DNA from: Microvirga solisilvae
GTDB lineage: Bacteria; Pseudomonadota; Alphaproteobacteria; Rhizobiales; Beijerinckiaceae
Reading direction: 5' to 3'
NCBI RefSeq assembly: GCF_022808595.1
Contig: NZ_JAKUCN010000005.1
Span: 1 to 64,000 of the forward strand
DNA: 64,000 nt
Both the position numbers and the translations under genes were made by a program. This document shows, piece after piece, positions 9,001 through 15,937 of the stretch. Within the stretch, counting starts at the first letter, position 1. Every line of letters begins with the position of its first letter. The notes below the pieces were generated by a model. The model ran no database searches. It saw only the letters and a program-made list of their open reading frames with translations, and was not told the origin of the DNA.

Positions 9001-10567
9001 CGAACAGCTTATCGCCAACTGCACCAGCAGTGAGCTTGTCGTTGCCAGTTCCGCCCTCAAGCGTCGAACGAATAGCTCCACCTGTAATCGTGTCGCTGCC
9101 AGCACCGCCCTGAATCGTCTTGAAATAAGTACCGTCATCGCGGCCATTCACGATCACATCGTTGTGCTCTGACGCGAGGAGGATTTCGACGTTCTTGTAC
9201 GTATCGCCCAGGGCATAGCCGGTGTTAAGCCCTGGCGCCTCAAGATGAATGACCAGGCCATCCGTTGTGGCCTCACCCTTTTTGTAGTCATCGTAAGAAA
9301 CGGTATCGACACCTGCGCCGCCGACATGATGGTCAGCGCCGTCACCGCCCATCAGGGTATTTCTGTCGGTGCCAAGATCGTCGCCGGCATTAAGGGTGTC
9401 GTTGCCGTCGCCGCCCTTGAGGATATCGCTGCCCCTACCGCCATAAAGCTTGTCGTGGCCGCCGCCGCCATCCAGCGTATCGTTGTGGATTGTTCCAACA
9501 TGCTGATGATCAGGAAAGGCTGTAGAGGGCCCCTCGTTCTTCCCGGTGGTAGAGTTGTCGTAAATGGTAATGTGGAGCGAGCCGAGGCTGCTGTTGCCGA
9601 CAGCGTACAAGCCGTCGCCCAGATAGACCAGGGCCTTGGAATTGGTCGTGGGGGTGGGGTCGCTCGCAACAGCACCTGAGTTGAAGAACACCTGCGATAT
9701 ATGGGTGCCTGCATTCGTGTAGCCGATAACGAACTTGCCACCGGCCAGCACTTCAAGCTGCACTCCGTAGCCGGGACCACCAGTGAAGCTCGTCGGAGTG
9801 GCGAAGGTCGTCAACGTCCCGGCATTTCCATCCGCGTCGTAAGTGCGTCCAACAATGCTTTTCGATGTGTTGTCGTACCAGACGACGAGCAGCTTTCCGT
9901 CACTGAGCGTCTTGGCGTTATAGTTAGCGTTGAATCCAGTAGGGATGTAGATCGTGTCACCAGGCCCATAGGAGGATCCATCAACTTCCTTACGGAAAGA
10001 GAGCCGAAGCTGGTTATTTTCCTGATAGATCGTGACGAACTTCCCCCCGCCCAGATCGTTCGTGACCGGGTTATCCCTCGCACCCACGCCTATTGCCACC
10101 GATTGCCGGTAGAAACTGCCATCTGCATTGTAGATGTAATCTCGCCCATTGGCGCTGACGACGAAGCGCCCCGAGGACAGTAGGGTGACATCATGGCCGC
10201 TATTCGTAGACGTGAATGACGCGCCATGCACGGACTGCAAGGGGCCCAGGAGATTCCCATTGATATCGTAGCGGAGAGCAGCCTTAGTATTGTTGAACAA
10301 ATTGGCCAAGATGACGTATTGGCCATTCGCTAAAGTAAGGAGCTCAAAGTCGCTGTAAAAACCTTCAGTCAGCAGGGTTTTGATGGGACCTGCCGCGCTT
10401 CCATCGGCATTCAGCTTCAGACTGAAAAGACCACCAGTGTTGTTATTCCAGAAAGCCAGATAGCTTCCGTCGGCCTGCTTCTTGATATCGAGCAAATTGC
10501 CGGTCTGCTCCACCCCACTCTGATCCTTGATGACGAATTGGGACATCCAGCTGGGGGTCGTGGCCAT
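1..10567 (-). CDS. Giant RTX/cadherin-like surface protein, partial (C-terminus outside window)
   Basis: The frame is open from ATG at 10567 (GGAG 8 nt upstream) to the left edge: 3522 codons with no stop. Residues 1 to about 355 are repeated short beta-rich units (an inferred propeller-like fold) with no signal peptide. From about 9490 down to 6000 the protein has glycine/aspartate nonapeptides of the hemolysin-type calcium-binding (RTX) family, such as DTLDGGGGHD and GGDGNDTL. From about 5920 to 530 I count sixteen cadherin-like domains of about 110 residues. Each has a VxENT-like start and ends in a DVNEAP-type calcium motif. A different beta domain follows, then a further partial one. Known RTX proteins lacking a signal peptide leave by type I secretion and bind calcium outside the cell. 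A role in adhesion or matrix formation is inferred from the adjacent polysaccharide locus. RTX repeats ahead of the cadherin array are unusual for LapA-like adhesins. The protein type is certain; the function is not. Confidence 0.93.
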   Translation of the reverse strand, partial: MATTPSWMSQFVIKDQSGVEQTGNLLDIKKQADGSYLAFWNNNTGGLFSLKLNADGSAAGPIKTLLTEGFYSDFELLTLANGQYVILANLFNNTKAALRYDINGNLLGPLQSVHGASFTSTNSGHDVTLLSSGRFVVSANGRDYIYNADGSFYRQSVAIGVGARDNPVTNDLGGGKFVTIYQENNQLRLSFRKEVDGSSYGPGDTIYIPTGFNANYNAKTLSDGKLLVVWYDNTSKSIVGRTYDADGNAGTLTTFATPTSFTGGPGYGVQLEVLAGGKFVIGYTNAGTHISQVFFNSGAVASDPTPTTNSKALVYLGDGLYAVGNSSLGSLHITIYDNSTTGKNEGPSTAFPDHQHVGTIHNDTLDGGGGHDKLYGGRGSDILKGGDGNDTLNAGDDLGTDRNTLMGGDGADHHVGGAGVDTVSYDDYKKGEATTDGLVIHLEAPGLNTGYALGDTYKNVEILLASEHNDVIVNGRDDGTYFKTIQGGAGSDTITGGAIRSTLEGGTGNDKLTAGAVGDKLFGDAGSDTMIGGAGGDTFEGGDDAGIDLVTYANSATPIKVYMAPTAGQTNSGGAAGDVLIGIEHIIGTDGRDEIGGDSRANTLDGGKGDDTLIGGLGSDTYVIDGVGDVINETGTDIDTVIITGTNWAGNGLDGTGGFVLSEGRNDLEILKLDDSAQARGIQGNSVGQTLIGNRHLNILNAGGGNDTLDGGGPLGDYDAAGDTLIGGTGDDTYYIRHNADRVQEDSASGGGMDTAFVYSAYFKLDDNQGLEQIVVHDDNKLPGVHIVGNNLANTIVGKGGNDTLEAGSPAASGTDILIGGTGDDTYVISDATRVLIQEKAGAGEGSDTIKIVNSSQTTFSMVTLGAANVENLEAGVGTGKVTLIGNTGSNIITGNTLENTLDGGGGVDTLRGGEGNDTYYIYDNTNTIDESGDKDGDDLDTVVLKGDFWGVSVTSHTLAGRVDTLDGSEITRNMTLTGNSLANLIKGGSGKNTLDGAGGRDTLSGGAGADTYYVDSDDSITGEAAGDGPDEFDTVIVRNFFTLGAGQHIELLKADDLLTSVSITGNDKVQEIRGTGGADVLGGGKNTDLTKGDTLDGGGGSDTYIISNEKDVIRDSGGTMDVVELSSKLTSSTDTFKYQLGKDSLGNDLDIEVMRVAAGADLHGYHLIGNTKKQSIFGGAKNDTLEDGGGTGADTLVGGDGVDIYKVGNSETVISDANGDKVYASTHYDLSKQAAGSNISLLQAETVEGGITDFKLTGNDASNSIVGAEGNDTLDGGANGTDVLQGNQGNDRYIVRNLSKTTLIEDGDGGNDTVILMDGSVKNYTLQDHFENLEAGAGTGAINLTGNTAANQITGNARANILDGGAGNDTLDGGGSTGAADILKGGTGNDLYKIRTSADIIVEGATKADGDNDVAEVYGRFYRLANDVGIEVLQAKDYLDADGNPVDLNGDGRDGSWLIGNNLGGTLLGGNFADTLDGGKGHDGIGHTLRGGEGNDVYIIRSRFDDVKDEGSSKGDVAYVYTSTFEDTNQRDAFIADLYNKYGIDNVIVDDFSFNTPPDVPVVKSVVESIDEGVAPFGAIAQVEAGDADGDSVTYRLENTHGRFRIDDSGTITMFGAADYEATTGLIKVTEDGVEKKYYELKVYAKDSKGDESPPATVRIYINNIDNRPGAPVLKSAVATVKENATSSMVASFKAFDEEGDTLSYHLEKDYGGIFQLSTNINGEIVVSLASGVDFETHPDLLPDGDRKYFELTIYAKETKAGGLTSPSKTIRVYIDDVDEKPFDPEIKSVKTINENVAPTEAVAVVEAKDPERKAVTYRLVDTFDGLFSIDGNGNIFMTREVNFEDATLRLTPEGVLKYFNLQVIAEDPMGHPSNPKQVKIYINDVNEGPSRPDVVMTPISVDENTKEPTVVAQVGNSVDPEGKAIRYALKNTYGELFEVNASGQIILKGEVNFDKHPDLLPGEGGKKYFLLQVVALDPENNESSVREVQVFINDVNEAPDAPEVVMDPISVDENTKEPTVVAQVGNSVDPEGKAVHYGLKNTYGGLFEVNASGQIILKGEVNFEKHPDLLPGEGGKKYFLLEVVALDPDNNESTSIEIRVFINDVNEAPEAPVILAQRDSVSENTESSVAEIEAFDPEGTYVTYHLEDDFGGLFWLDSSELIINNANFENLPAGYKQIIDEHGVVKRYFEVKVYAMSEGKRGPSTTVTIFIDNEDEAPSNPVIERLEAIFENTEGSHVVADVGGSIDPEGDAFDYELADTFGGRFSIDKDTGEITMHGPVDYESTTAGMTNGTDEVTGKPIKYFALRVIARDENGNAFGETIVKIVIKDISGAPVKPVVLESLSSVAENTKDVVIAKVKSYDDEGDTFRYRLADDKGGKFTIDPATGEIRLVKAFNYEGDGDLVDVWDAVSGTMRKGFVLSVFALETKAGGKASEFTEIVIFADNLDGSPHAIKLNDKTSLNVAENTTGIIGELTAVDDEGAAITTYTITGGNDGDIFEVYSDGGKFYIRVRADKELDYEKLASKVFNLKITATAGGVTSPEETITITIDNVNEKPHLTTKSTAVTLNERMGVGSIVANFGVEDSDGDDGFVYEITGLPPELAGIFRVDSAKKQILVNNAELMKVPLEGRTFTMKLVVKDKGGTGAYLQDELDFTITINDESVGNTAPHTVELNDATTVTVLENTKIIGELTAEDDEGNVIIDYVIESGNIGNIFEVYSEGGRFFLRVKADKVLDYEALPDDKKFFKLMIKAKDSVGLFGAAQEITINVENENEGPTAPIYSGKPTVAENTTIDQLPEAEKLLVLVGGSRDPEGRAVTYAFADGGNPGGLFTITDDGRIYLAPDKTLDREAAGLGEDPDGGRYYTVMVIARDAGGLPSKPTAVKIYVTDVNEAPELTSSTTTVTINERMVSGDIVARFGVRDVDAADDGFVYSITGLPADLEGAFRVDAATKQIVVDNAALLRVPLEGRTFKLTLVVKDKHGSSVSLQDELEFTITINDETVGNTAPHGIELNHATSVDVLENAKGIIGELRATDDERNAITDFVIESGNDGDIFEIHSEDGKFYIRVKADKLLDYEALAADKKFFKLMIKAKDSVGLFGAAEEITINVGNENEGPTAPTYTGKPTIAENLSSGDVLVQLTGSEDPEKLGVTYGFAEGGNPGDLFMITDTGQIMLAPGKKLNFEAEGLGTDDDGGKFYTVKVVAKDPDGNASSVTDVKIYVTDVNEEPELTTGSTTVAINENAIKGDVLASFEVKDVDASEDFVFTIEGLPADLADAFEVDRDTMTIKVKNPELLKVAAGGRTFTLKLVVKDKGGAAPDTLTDEITFDVTINDVAGLNEKPTVTNDAVDIDVNHDATDPVAPFGSVRFTDDRFGGDEFTVRITVSDRTLGDIIVPAGVAGSYDPATGIYTVTGTLADVEAAVQALLYDPANRDPSIPGTVRTTFTITIVDAGGATATNTDEIAVDSIVPDAPNRSPADPSRVVEIAEGTLGDVVTLALKDDDEETITYKFKWSDNSLHDT
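528..2567 (-). repeat. Two copies of a three-domain (about 1017 bp) super-repeat inside the giant gene
   Basis: Three cadherin-like domain types alternate in the order A-B-C-A-B-C. The junction encoding GNTAPH appears at about 2562 and again at about 1545, an offset of 1017 bp (339 codons). The linkers ENENEGPTAP and TDVNEAPELT also recur at matching places. An A-C pair without B precedes this block. The block appears to have arisen by duplication of a three-domain unit. Confidence 0.8.
4300..4871 (-). repeat. Near-identical tandem 330-bp cadherin-domain repeat
   Basis: The sequence around 4321-4541 recurs at 4651-4871 with only scattered differences, an offset of exactly 330 bp (110 codons). 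This is much closer identity than between other domains of the protein. It points to recent duplication, gene conversion or selection for domain-number variation. Confidence 0.88.
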
Positions 10568-10589
10568 GAGACTGCTCCGGAGAGAAAAA

Positions 10590-10631
10590 TTACACCTATG
10601 TAACTCTATTATCCGTAACGTTACATTGTAA
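10590..10631. promoter_or_regulatory. Cluster of TTAC/GTAA inverted repeats ahead of the giant gene
   Basis: TTACA-N4-TGTAA lies at 10590-10603, the perfect palindrome GTAACGTTAC at 10615-10624, and TTACA-T-TGTAA at 10621-10631. All are 23-64 bp upstream of the start codon at 10567. This is a plausible operator or activator-binding cluster; the regulator is unknown. Related TGTAAC/GTTAC sequences occur before several polysaccharide genes. Confidence 0.45.
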
Positions 10632-11166
10632 TGCAAGTCCCAAACGTAAGCTGGGCATTCAGTCGGCTTAAATTGAAGCTGGGCCGAAAAGAGCTGAATG
10701 CGCGGTTCCGTTAAGTTTTGCGGCAGACTTTCCTAGGAACCGACATTTCTGCAAACGCTCGATGCTTTAATGCATAGTAATCGCAGCCTTATCCATTACT
10801 GCGAGCATATTTCTTGGGCATTTCAATTTAAAATTGTTTCAGCCTGTCATTAACTTTATCCCCATTTATCCCTCTGCGACATTTTCAGCAGGCTTTCGCT
10901 TCGGTTTCAGGTGGGGCGGAGCGCTTGAGGGCCTGCTGTGCCCCAAGCCAGACAAAAGCATAAGCACGACGGCATGCCACCGTCTGGTTGAGCTTCTCCA
11001 GACGCTAGAGCTCACTCACGACGCTGTGATGGGAAAACGTGAGGCAGTGTTCAGTCGATGCGCCTTGCCTCGGTGGCTTGAGCCGCTAAACCAACTGGCG
11101 ACGTCCCGTCGCAGCTGACCTCTCCCTTCAATATGCAGGGATACAGCCCCCAATTGGGAGCCATTA
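10632..11166. other. Intergenic region without a convincing gene
   Basis: These 535 bp separate the divergent giant gene and the epimerase-like gene. The only plus-strand ORF (10834-11118) has no recognisable motif or good ribosome site, and its composition is unlike its neighbours. The region presumably carries both promoters; I cannot place them. Confidence 0.6.
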
Positions 11167-12045
11167 ATGACGATCACCCTATCCAACACCCAGCTGAAGG
11201 CTCAAATTTCCACGCATGGCGCGGAATTGACCGCCTTGTGCGACGAGCAGGGCCGCGACCTGCTCTGGGATGGCGATCCGGCGTTCTGGACAGGACGGTC
11301 TCCCCTGCTCTTCCCGATCGTCGGCCGGTTGCGCGACGATCGGGCTCTGGTCGAGGGGCGCCCCTATTCCATGAAGCAGCACGGCTTTGCCCGTACATCG
11401 CTCTTCGAAATCGTGGATGCAGGGGCCGAGAGCTGCCGCCTGCGCCTGAGCGCAAGCGATGAGACACGGGAACTCTACCCCTTCGATTTCAGGTTCGACA
11501 TGGCTTACCGGCTCGAAGGGCCGCGGCTGGTCTTCTCGGCCTCGATCCTGAATCCTGAAGATCGGCCCATTCCGGTCTCGTTCGGTTTCCACCCCGCCCT
11601 GCGCTGGCCCCTGCCCTATGGCGGCGAGCGCGATGAACACGAGATCCGTTTCGAGAAGCCGGAGGCGGCCTCCCTCCACTTGCTATCGGATGGCCTGATC
11701 GGAGAAGCCTCGCGTCCGACCCCGGTAAGTGGCGACCGCCTGGCGCTCCGCGACAGCCTCTTTCAAGACGGGGCGCTCGTGTGGAGCGAACTGGCGAGCC
11801 GTAAGGTCCGCTATGGCGTCCCGGGCCACCGATCCATCACCGTGTCCTTCCCGCACATGCCGCATCTGGGTGTCTGGACGAAGCCGGGCGCGGGCTATGT
11901 CTGCATCGAGCCCTGGCAAGGCTATGCCGATCCCGTAGGCTTCAAGGGGGAGTTGGCCGACAAGCCGGGCATCGTCATGATCCCTGCCGGTGAAAGCCGC
12001 GAATTCTCGATGGCGATCGAACTCGACCCGCCGCAAGCTGCCTAA
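11167..12045 (+). CDS. Aldose 1-epimerase family protein (LacX-like)
   Basis: This 292-residue cytosolic protein has the galactose-mutarotase-like fold signature. A histidine in SFGFHPALRW (about residue 142) and a glutamate in CIEPWQGYAD (about residue 249) match the family's general acid and base. Family members interconvert the alpha and beta anomers of free sugars or sugar phosphates. LacX-like members are a less characterised branch, so the substrate cannot be read from sequence. It ends 45 bp before the convergent manC stop and has no obvious operon partner. Its place at the edge of a polysaccharide locus is suggestive but proves nothing. Confidence 0.85.
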   Translation: MTITLSNTQLKAQISTHGAELTALCDEQGRDLLWDGDPAFWTGRSPLLFPIVGRLRDDRALVEGRPYSMKQHGFARTSLFEIVDAGAESCRLRLSASDETRELYPFDFRFDMAYRLEGPRLVFSASILNPEDRPIPVSFGFHPALRWPLPYGGERDEHEIRFEKPEAASLHLLSDGLIGEASRPTPVSGDRLALRDSLFQDGALVWSELASRKVRYGVPGHRSITVSFPHMPHLGVWTKPGAGYVCIEPWQGYADPVGFKGELADKPGIVMIPAGESREFSMAIELDPPQAA

Positions 12046-12090
12046 GGTCCCGAATTATCCCGATTATTACAGGAACCGGACGAAGCCTGT

Positions 12091-13512
12091 TCAGCGACCA
12101 TATGCATCCTCGACGCGGACGATATCGTCCTCGCCCGTATAGCTGCCGACCTGAACCTCGATCACCTCAAGCGGAATGAGGCCTGGATTGGCGAGGCGAT
12201 GCAGGGAGCCGATCGGGATATAAACAGACTCGTTCTCATGCACGAGCGAGACGGTCTCGTTCACGGTGACCTCGGCCGTGCCCTTTACGACTACCCAATG
12301 CTCGGCGCGGTGATGATGCTTCTGAAGCGAAAGGCGCCCGCCTGGCTTGACCATGATGCGCTTCACCTGGAAGCGGGAGCCCCGATCCGTGCGCTGGTAC
12401 CAGCCCCATGGGCGGTAGACGCGGATATGTTCGCGGGTCTCGGGGCGCTCCTTCGCGCGCATGGAGGACACAAGGTTCTTCACCATCTCGGAACGGCTGC
12501 GCGAGGTTACCAGCACCGCATCGGGCTTGGCGACGACGATCACATCATCGAGCCCGACCACCGTGGTAAGGATGTCATCACTGTGAACAAGGCTGTTGCG
12601 AGCTTCGACGACTTCGACATTGCCGCGCAGGGCATTGCCGGCCTCATCCCGCACCGAACCCTCCCACAAGGCTCCCCAGGTTCCGACATCCGACCAGGAG
12701 AACGAAACCGGCAGCACGCCCGCACGCGCGGTCCGCTCCATGACGGCGAAATCAATCGAAGTCTTTGGAGCCTTGATGAAGGCTTCTTCATTCAGACGAA
12801 TGAAGTCGAGATCCATCGCCGCAGCTTCGAGAGCTCCCCTGGCCGCTGCAAGGATCGCGGGCTCGAACCGCTCCAGTTCCTCCATCATCACGTCGGCACG
12901 GAACAGGAAGTTACCACTGTTCCAGAGGAAACCTTGGTCAATATAAATCTGCGCCGCTGCAGCGTCCGGTTTCTCGACAAAGCGGTCGACACGAAATACA
13001 TCCGTGCCTTCGATCCGCTGACCAGGCTGGATATAACCATAACCGGTTGCGGGATATTGTGGGGCCACGCCCAAGGTCATGATGTGGCCCTGGCGCGCTG
13101 GCTCCAGAGCCGCCCTACATGACGCGACAAAAGCCGTAGGATCGTCAATCACGTGATCGGCAGGAAGGACGAGAAGAACCGTGCTGGGATCGCGCCGGGC
13201 AGCATGGAGGGTGGCGACGGCAATGGCCGCAGCGGACTCGCGCTGGATGGGTTCAAGGACGATATCGGCCTCAACGCCGATCTGCACCAGCTGCTCCGCG
13301 ACAATGAAACGAACGTCGTTGCCGGCGATGACGACGGGAGGTTGAAAAACGTCAGAGGCTACGACGCGCTTAAGAGAAGCCTGAAATGTGGAATGGTCAT
13401 CCAGCAGGTCAATGAATTGCTTAGGCATGCTATCCCGGGAAGCAGGCCAGAGCCGCGTCCCTGAACCGCCACAGAGAATGACGGGCAGAATACGTTTGTC
13501 GCCATCGTCCAT
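12091..13512 (-). CDS. manC: Mannose-1-phosphate guanylyltransferase / mannose-6-phosphate isomerase
   Basis: This 473-residue bifunctional enzyme is of the type II PMI-GMP (AlgA/XanB/CpsB) family. The N-terminal nucleotidyltransferase has the signature GGSGTRLWPASR at residues 15-26 followed by MPKQF. FVEKP is near residue 172. The C-terminal cupin includes RPWGWY and the metal-site stretch LQKHHHRAEHW. It converts fructose-6-P to mannose-6-P and mannose-1-P plus GTP to GDP-mannose. The phosphomannomutase step is supplied by the gene at 36570-38018. The gene is monocistronic here. A perfect 8-bp-arm palindrome lies 12 bp upstream of the start. Confidence 0.96.
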   Translation of the reverse strand: MDDGDKRILPVILCGGSGTRLWPASRDSMPKQFIDLLDDHSTFQASLKRVVASDVFQPPVVIAGNDVRFIVAEQLVQIGVEADIVLEPIQRESAAAIAVATLHAARRDPSTVLLVLPADHVIDDPTAFVASCRAALEPARQGHIMTLGVAPQYPATGYGYIQPGQRIEGTDVFRVDRFVEKPDAAAAQIYIDQGFLWNSGNFLFRADVMMEELERFEPAILAAARGALEAAAMDLDFIRLNEEAFIKAPKTSIDFAVMERTARAGVLPVSFSWSDVGTWGALWEGSVRDEAGNALRGNVEVVEARNSLVHSDDILTTVVGLDDVIVVAKPDAVLVTSRSRSEMVKNLVSSMRAKERPETREHIRVYRPWGWYQRTDRGSRFQVKRIMVKPGGRLSLQKHHHRAEHWVVVKGTAEVTVNETVSLVHENESVYIPIGSLHRLANPGLIPLEVIEVQVGSYTGEDDIVRVEDAYGR

Positions 13513-13523
13513 GCCTAGCCCCT

Positions 13524-13544
13524 GATAGTTACAACATAACTATC
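13524..13544. promoter_or_regulatory. Palindromic operator candidate upstream of manC
   Basis: Arms GATAGTTA and TAACTATC are exact reverse complements around the 5-nt spacer CAACA. The element sits 12 bp before the manC start codon. The core GTTA-N5-TAAC also occurs before the glycosyltransferase gene starting at 47233. On the coding strand it contains TTGTAAC, shared with other locus promoters. A repressor or activator site is inferred. Confidence 0.5.
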
Positions 13545-13642
13545 ATCTATAGGCCATTATTCGATTACAGAGCCAGCCATTGGTCGAAGTGTAAGGCACG
13601 GCACCTGAACGAGAGACCATCCTTGCTATGAAGAGAGTACAT

Positions 13643-14007
13643 CTAGTAATCAAGTATGCGGATGACCTCGGCGGTTAACTTGCCACCAGCGCGGTCGATG
13701 AGGACATGCTTGCAGACCTCTCGAAAGATCTTCCGTGCACCAGCTCCTCGGAGATATTCGCTGGGCATTGAGTTGATATCGAAAACCAACTTGCTCGCGG
13801 TCAACCATCAAGATCAGCTAGATGTCTTGGATGGTTGAGATAAAGAAAGGCCATGCCCGCTTCCCAAACAAGGCCATGCTCGCTCTCAAACTCAGCTACT
13901 CCGTTATCAATGGCTGATTTTTGCAGCACTATGCCCAGCCACAAGCAACTGGCGATTATAGTTCTTCTGATGAGTTCGGCCTCAGGCCTCTGAAAGTCAT
14001 TCCGCAA
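13643..14007 (-). pseudogene. Possible broken small gene (two overlapping frames)
   Basis: A 68-codon frame from 14007 stops at 13801. In the adjacent frame, coding-like sequence continues to a TAG at 13643-13645, including the stretches VFDINSMPSEYLRGAGA and FREVCKHVLIDRAGGKL. The second frame could start at the TTG at 13804, which overlaps the first stop. The pattern fits one small gene split by a frameshift, or two tiny overlapping genes. I do not recognise the family. The flanking sequence is AT-richer than manC and looks like decayed or transferred DNA. Confidence 0.35.
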
Positions 14008-14110
14008 CGTCTTATAAGACGCTCAAATACAGATGCGGCTACCTAAAGTGGCAGCCTGGGCAAATAACATTTCTATTACAAAAAGATACCGATTGTTTAT
14101 TTGCCTCGAT

Positions 14111-14156
14111 GATGTAACACATACCCTTTCGATTCTATGCTATATGTGATAACATC
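14111..14156. promoter_or_regulatory. Imperfect inverted repeat upstream of the glycosyltransferase operon
   Basis: GATGTAACACATA at 14111-14123 is mirrored by TATGTGATAACATC at 14143-14156. The element is about 100 bp before the start at 14258. It contains the same TGTAAC core seen before the giant gene, rmlB and the gene starting at 32012. This may be a regulator site or part of a leader hairpin. Confidence 0.4.
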
Positions 14157-14257
14157 CTGACCCTCCTTTTGAACACGCTCGCGAGGCATCAAGTAAGTTG
14201 CCCGCCCATAGCGGCGCTTCCTTCGAGGGGCGGATCAGACACAACTGAAGGTACTCA

Positions 14258-15937
14258 ATGTCTTCTTTGTTCTTAAATTCTGACACAGACGGTACGGTGG
14301 CTGCACCCAAGCAAACCCGTTCGCTTTCTGGCAGAGCAAAAGGACGAATTGAGCGTTTCATATTTGGAACAGAGCGCTCTCTCCAAAGCCTCTCTCCCGA
14401 ATTGCCGCCGGGGGCGATCCAAACCTATCCCTCCGAAGCCGAAGGGCAACGGGTTTTGCTTCTGGTCGCTAACTCAGTCGACCACGATACAAGGGTAAAG
14501 AAGACCGCAGCCGCACTTCGGAGCGGCGGCTATTCAGTCGGCATTCTTGGAATCACGAAGAAGAATGCCGAGCATACCTACTCTGATCCTGGCTTGGTGC
14601 GCGCGCCTTTCATCCACTTAAGCTATCGCCTGTGCATCCTTCGCAATCTCTACAAGCTCGGCAAGCAGTCGAAAGCTAGAAAAAAGAGAAAGTTCCGCCT
14701 CTATAAAGGGCTCGCCCTTGCGGAACTGGCACGCCAATATGCGGTAACTCACGACAGTTTGCTGCAAGGTCTTTCGGACCAGCCATCCCTTTCGAAAAAG
14801 CTTTTGGCTATCGCAACGCAATGGGCTCGTATCAAGCGAAGCCAGTATCATCTTCGTAGAGAGGAAAATTACCTCAAGACCATTCAGAGAATCGACGCCA
14901 CCTATGAGCGCCATCAAATTAAGTATTATGAAAAAACAAGAAAGAAACATAGTTTCTATAAGAAATACATAGGCCCATTTGGAAAGTATATTGATTATTA
15001 TATATCAACATCGCCTTACATGAAAGAGTTCAAGCCAGATATTATTCACGCCAACGATCTATATACTTTACCCGCCGCTATTAGGTACAGAGATAAGCAT
15101 GCTCCTCACGCGCGTGTCATTTATGACTCTCACGAGTTTGAGATGCATCGCAACAAAGAGTACAATTTTGTTAAGAATATCGCAGATCAGCTCATCGAAT
15201 GGCGGTATATCCGTAAGGTCGATCATGTGATTACTGTAAGCGATGGTATCGCCGATGCTCTTGCGCGCTCGTATAACATTCCTCGCCCGGCCGTTGTTCT
15301 CAATAGCCCATCAGTATGGCGTGGCGACCTAACGAATAGATCTGGCTTGAAGGAAAAAACAGGCGTTCCTCAAGAGACGGTTCTGATCGTCTACACAGGC
15401 GCTGTAACTTTCGGCCGGGGGCTTGAGATCTTAGTCAAAAGCTTAGAGCACTTGCCGCAAAATTACCATGTAGCCATCCTAGGACCCCGGCGGCAGGACA
15501 AGGACGCCGAACTGCTTGAAGTTGCTAGCCAAAGCAGCACAGCCTCTAGGATACACTTGGTCCCTTCTGTCGCGCCGAACGAAGTTCCAGCCTTGATCTC
15601 AGATGCGGATCTCTTCATCAATCCGGCCCAGAATGTCTGCCTATCCTATGACCTCGCGCTTCCGAACAAACTCTTTGATGCAGTATTCGCTCATGTCCCG
15701 ATTCTTGTGGGCGATCTGACCGAGATGAGGCAGTTCGTAATGGCAACCGGCGCAGGAATCTCCCGAGAGATGACTACCCCTGAGCAAATGGCAGCGGCCA
15801 TAGAAGAAGCCGTGACACTGCGAAAGCAAGGATACTTCGACTCGGTCGATTGGTCGCAAATTGCGCAGTCTTATAGCTGGGAAGTGCAAACTCAGCGCCT
15901 GATCGAAATCTACGGGAGCCTTTCAGTTGCTAGATAA
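14258..15937 (+). CDS. Glycosyltransferase, GT-B fold (family 4-like)
   Basis: The N-terminal domain begins near residue 65 with RVLLLVANSVDHDTRVKKTA, the same nucleotide-fold opening seen in the transferases at 27387 and 30555. HANDLYTLPAA and VIYDSHEFE fall in the middle. The C-terminal donor domain has VYTGAVTFGRGLE and a loop ending LPNKLFDAVFA in place of the usual EPFG-type motif. At 559 residues it is longer than the usual 380-420. The extra length is an N-terminal extension and a lysine-rich insertion at about residues 125-260. The start has AAGG 7 bp upstream. The TTG start of the next gene overlaps its end by 11 bp, so the two are translationally coupled. The transferred sugar is unknown. 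Confidence 0.85.
   Translation: MSSLFLNSDTDGTVAAPKQTRSLSGRAKGRIERFIFGTERSLQSLSPELPPGAIQTYPSEAEGQRVLLLVANSVDHDTRVKKTAAALRSGGYSVGILGITKKNAEHTYSDPGLVRAPFIHLSYRLCILRNLYKLGKQSKARKKRKFRLYKGLALAELARQYAVTHDSLLQGLSDQPSLSKKLLAIATQWARIKRSQYHLRREENYLKTIQRIDATYERHQIKYYEKTRKKHSFYKKYIGPFGKYIDYYISTSPYMKEFKPDIIHANDLYTLPAAIRYRDKHAPHARVIYDSHEFEMHRNKEYNFVKNIADQLIEWRYIRKVDHVITVSDGIADALARSYNIPRPAVVLNSPSVWRGDLTNRSGLKEKTGVPQETVLIVYTGAVTFGRGLEILVKSLEHLPQNYHVAILGPRRQDKDAELLEVASQSSTASRIHLVPSVAPNEVPALISDADLFINPAQNVCLSYDLALPNKLFDAVFAHVPILVGDLTEMRQFVMATGAGISREMTTPEQMAAAIEEAVTLRKQGYFDSVDWSQIAQSYSWEVQTQRLIEIYGSLSVAR

Noticed and set aside
6000-9490. Regularly spaced short repeats that could suggest a CRISPR array
   Set aside because: The repeats are degenerate coding nonapeptides of variable spacing in a continuous frame, without conserved repeats or unique spacers.
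10834-11118. 94-codon plus-strand ORF
   Set aside because: No ribosome site, no motif, and its composition is unlike flanking genes.
12199-13122. Plus-strand 307-codon frame
   Set aside because: Antisense shadow of manC.
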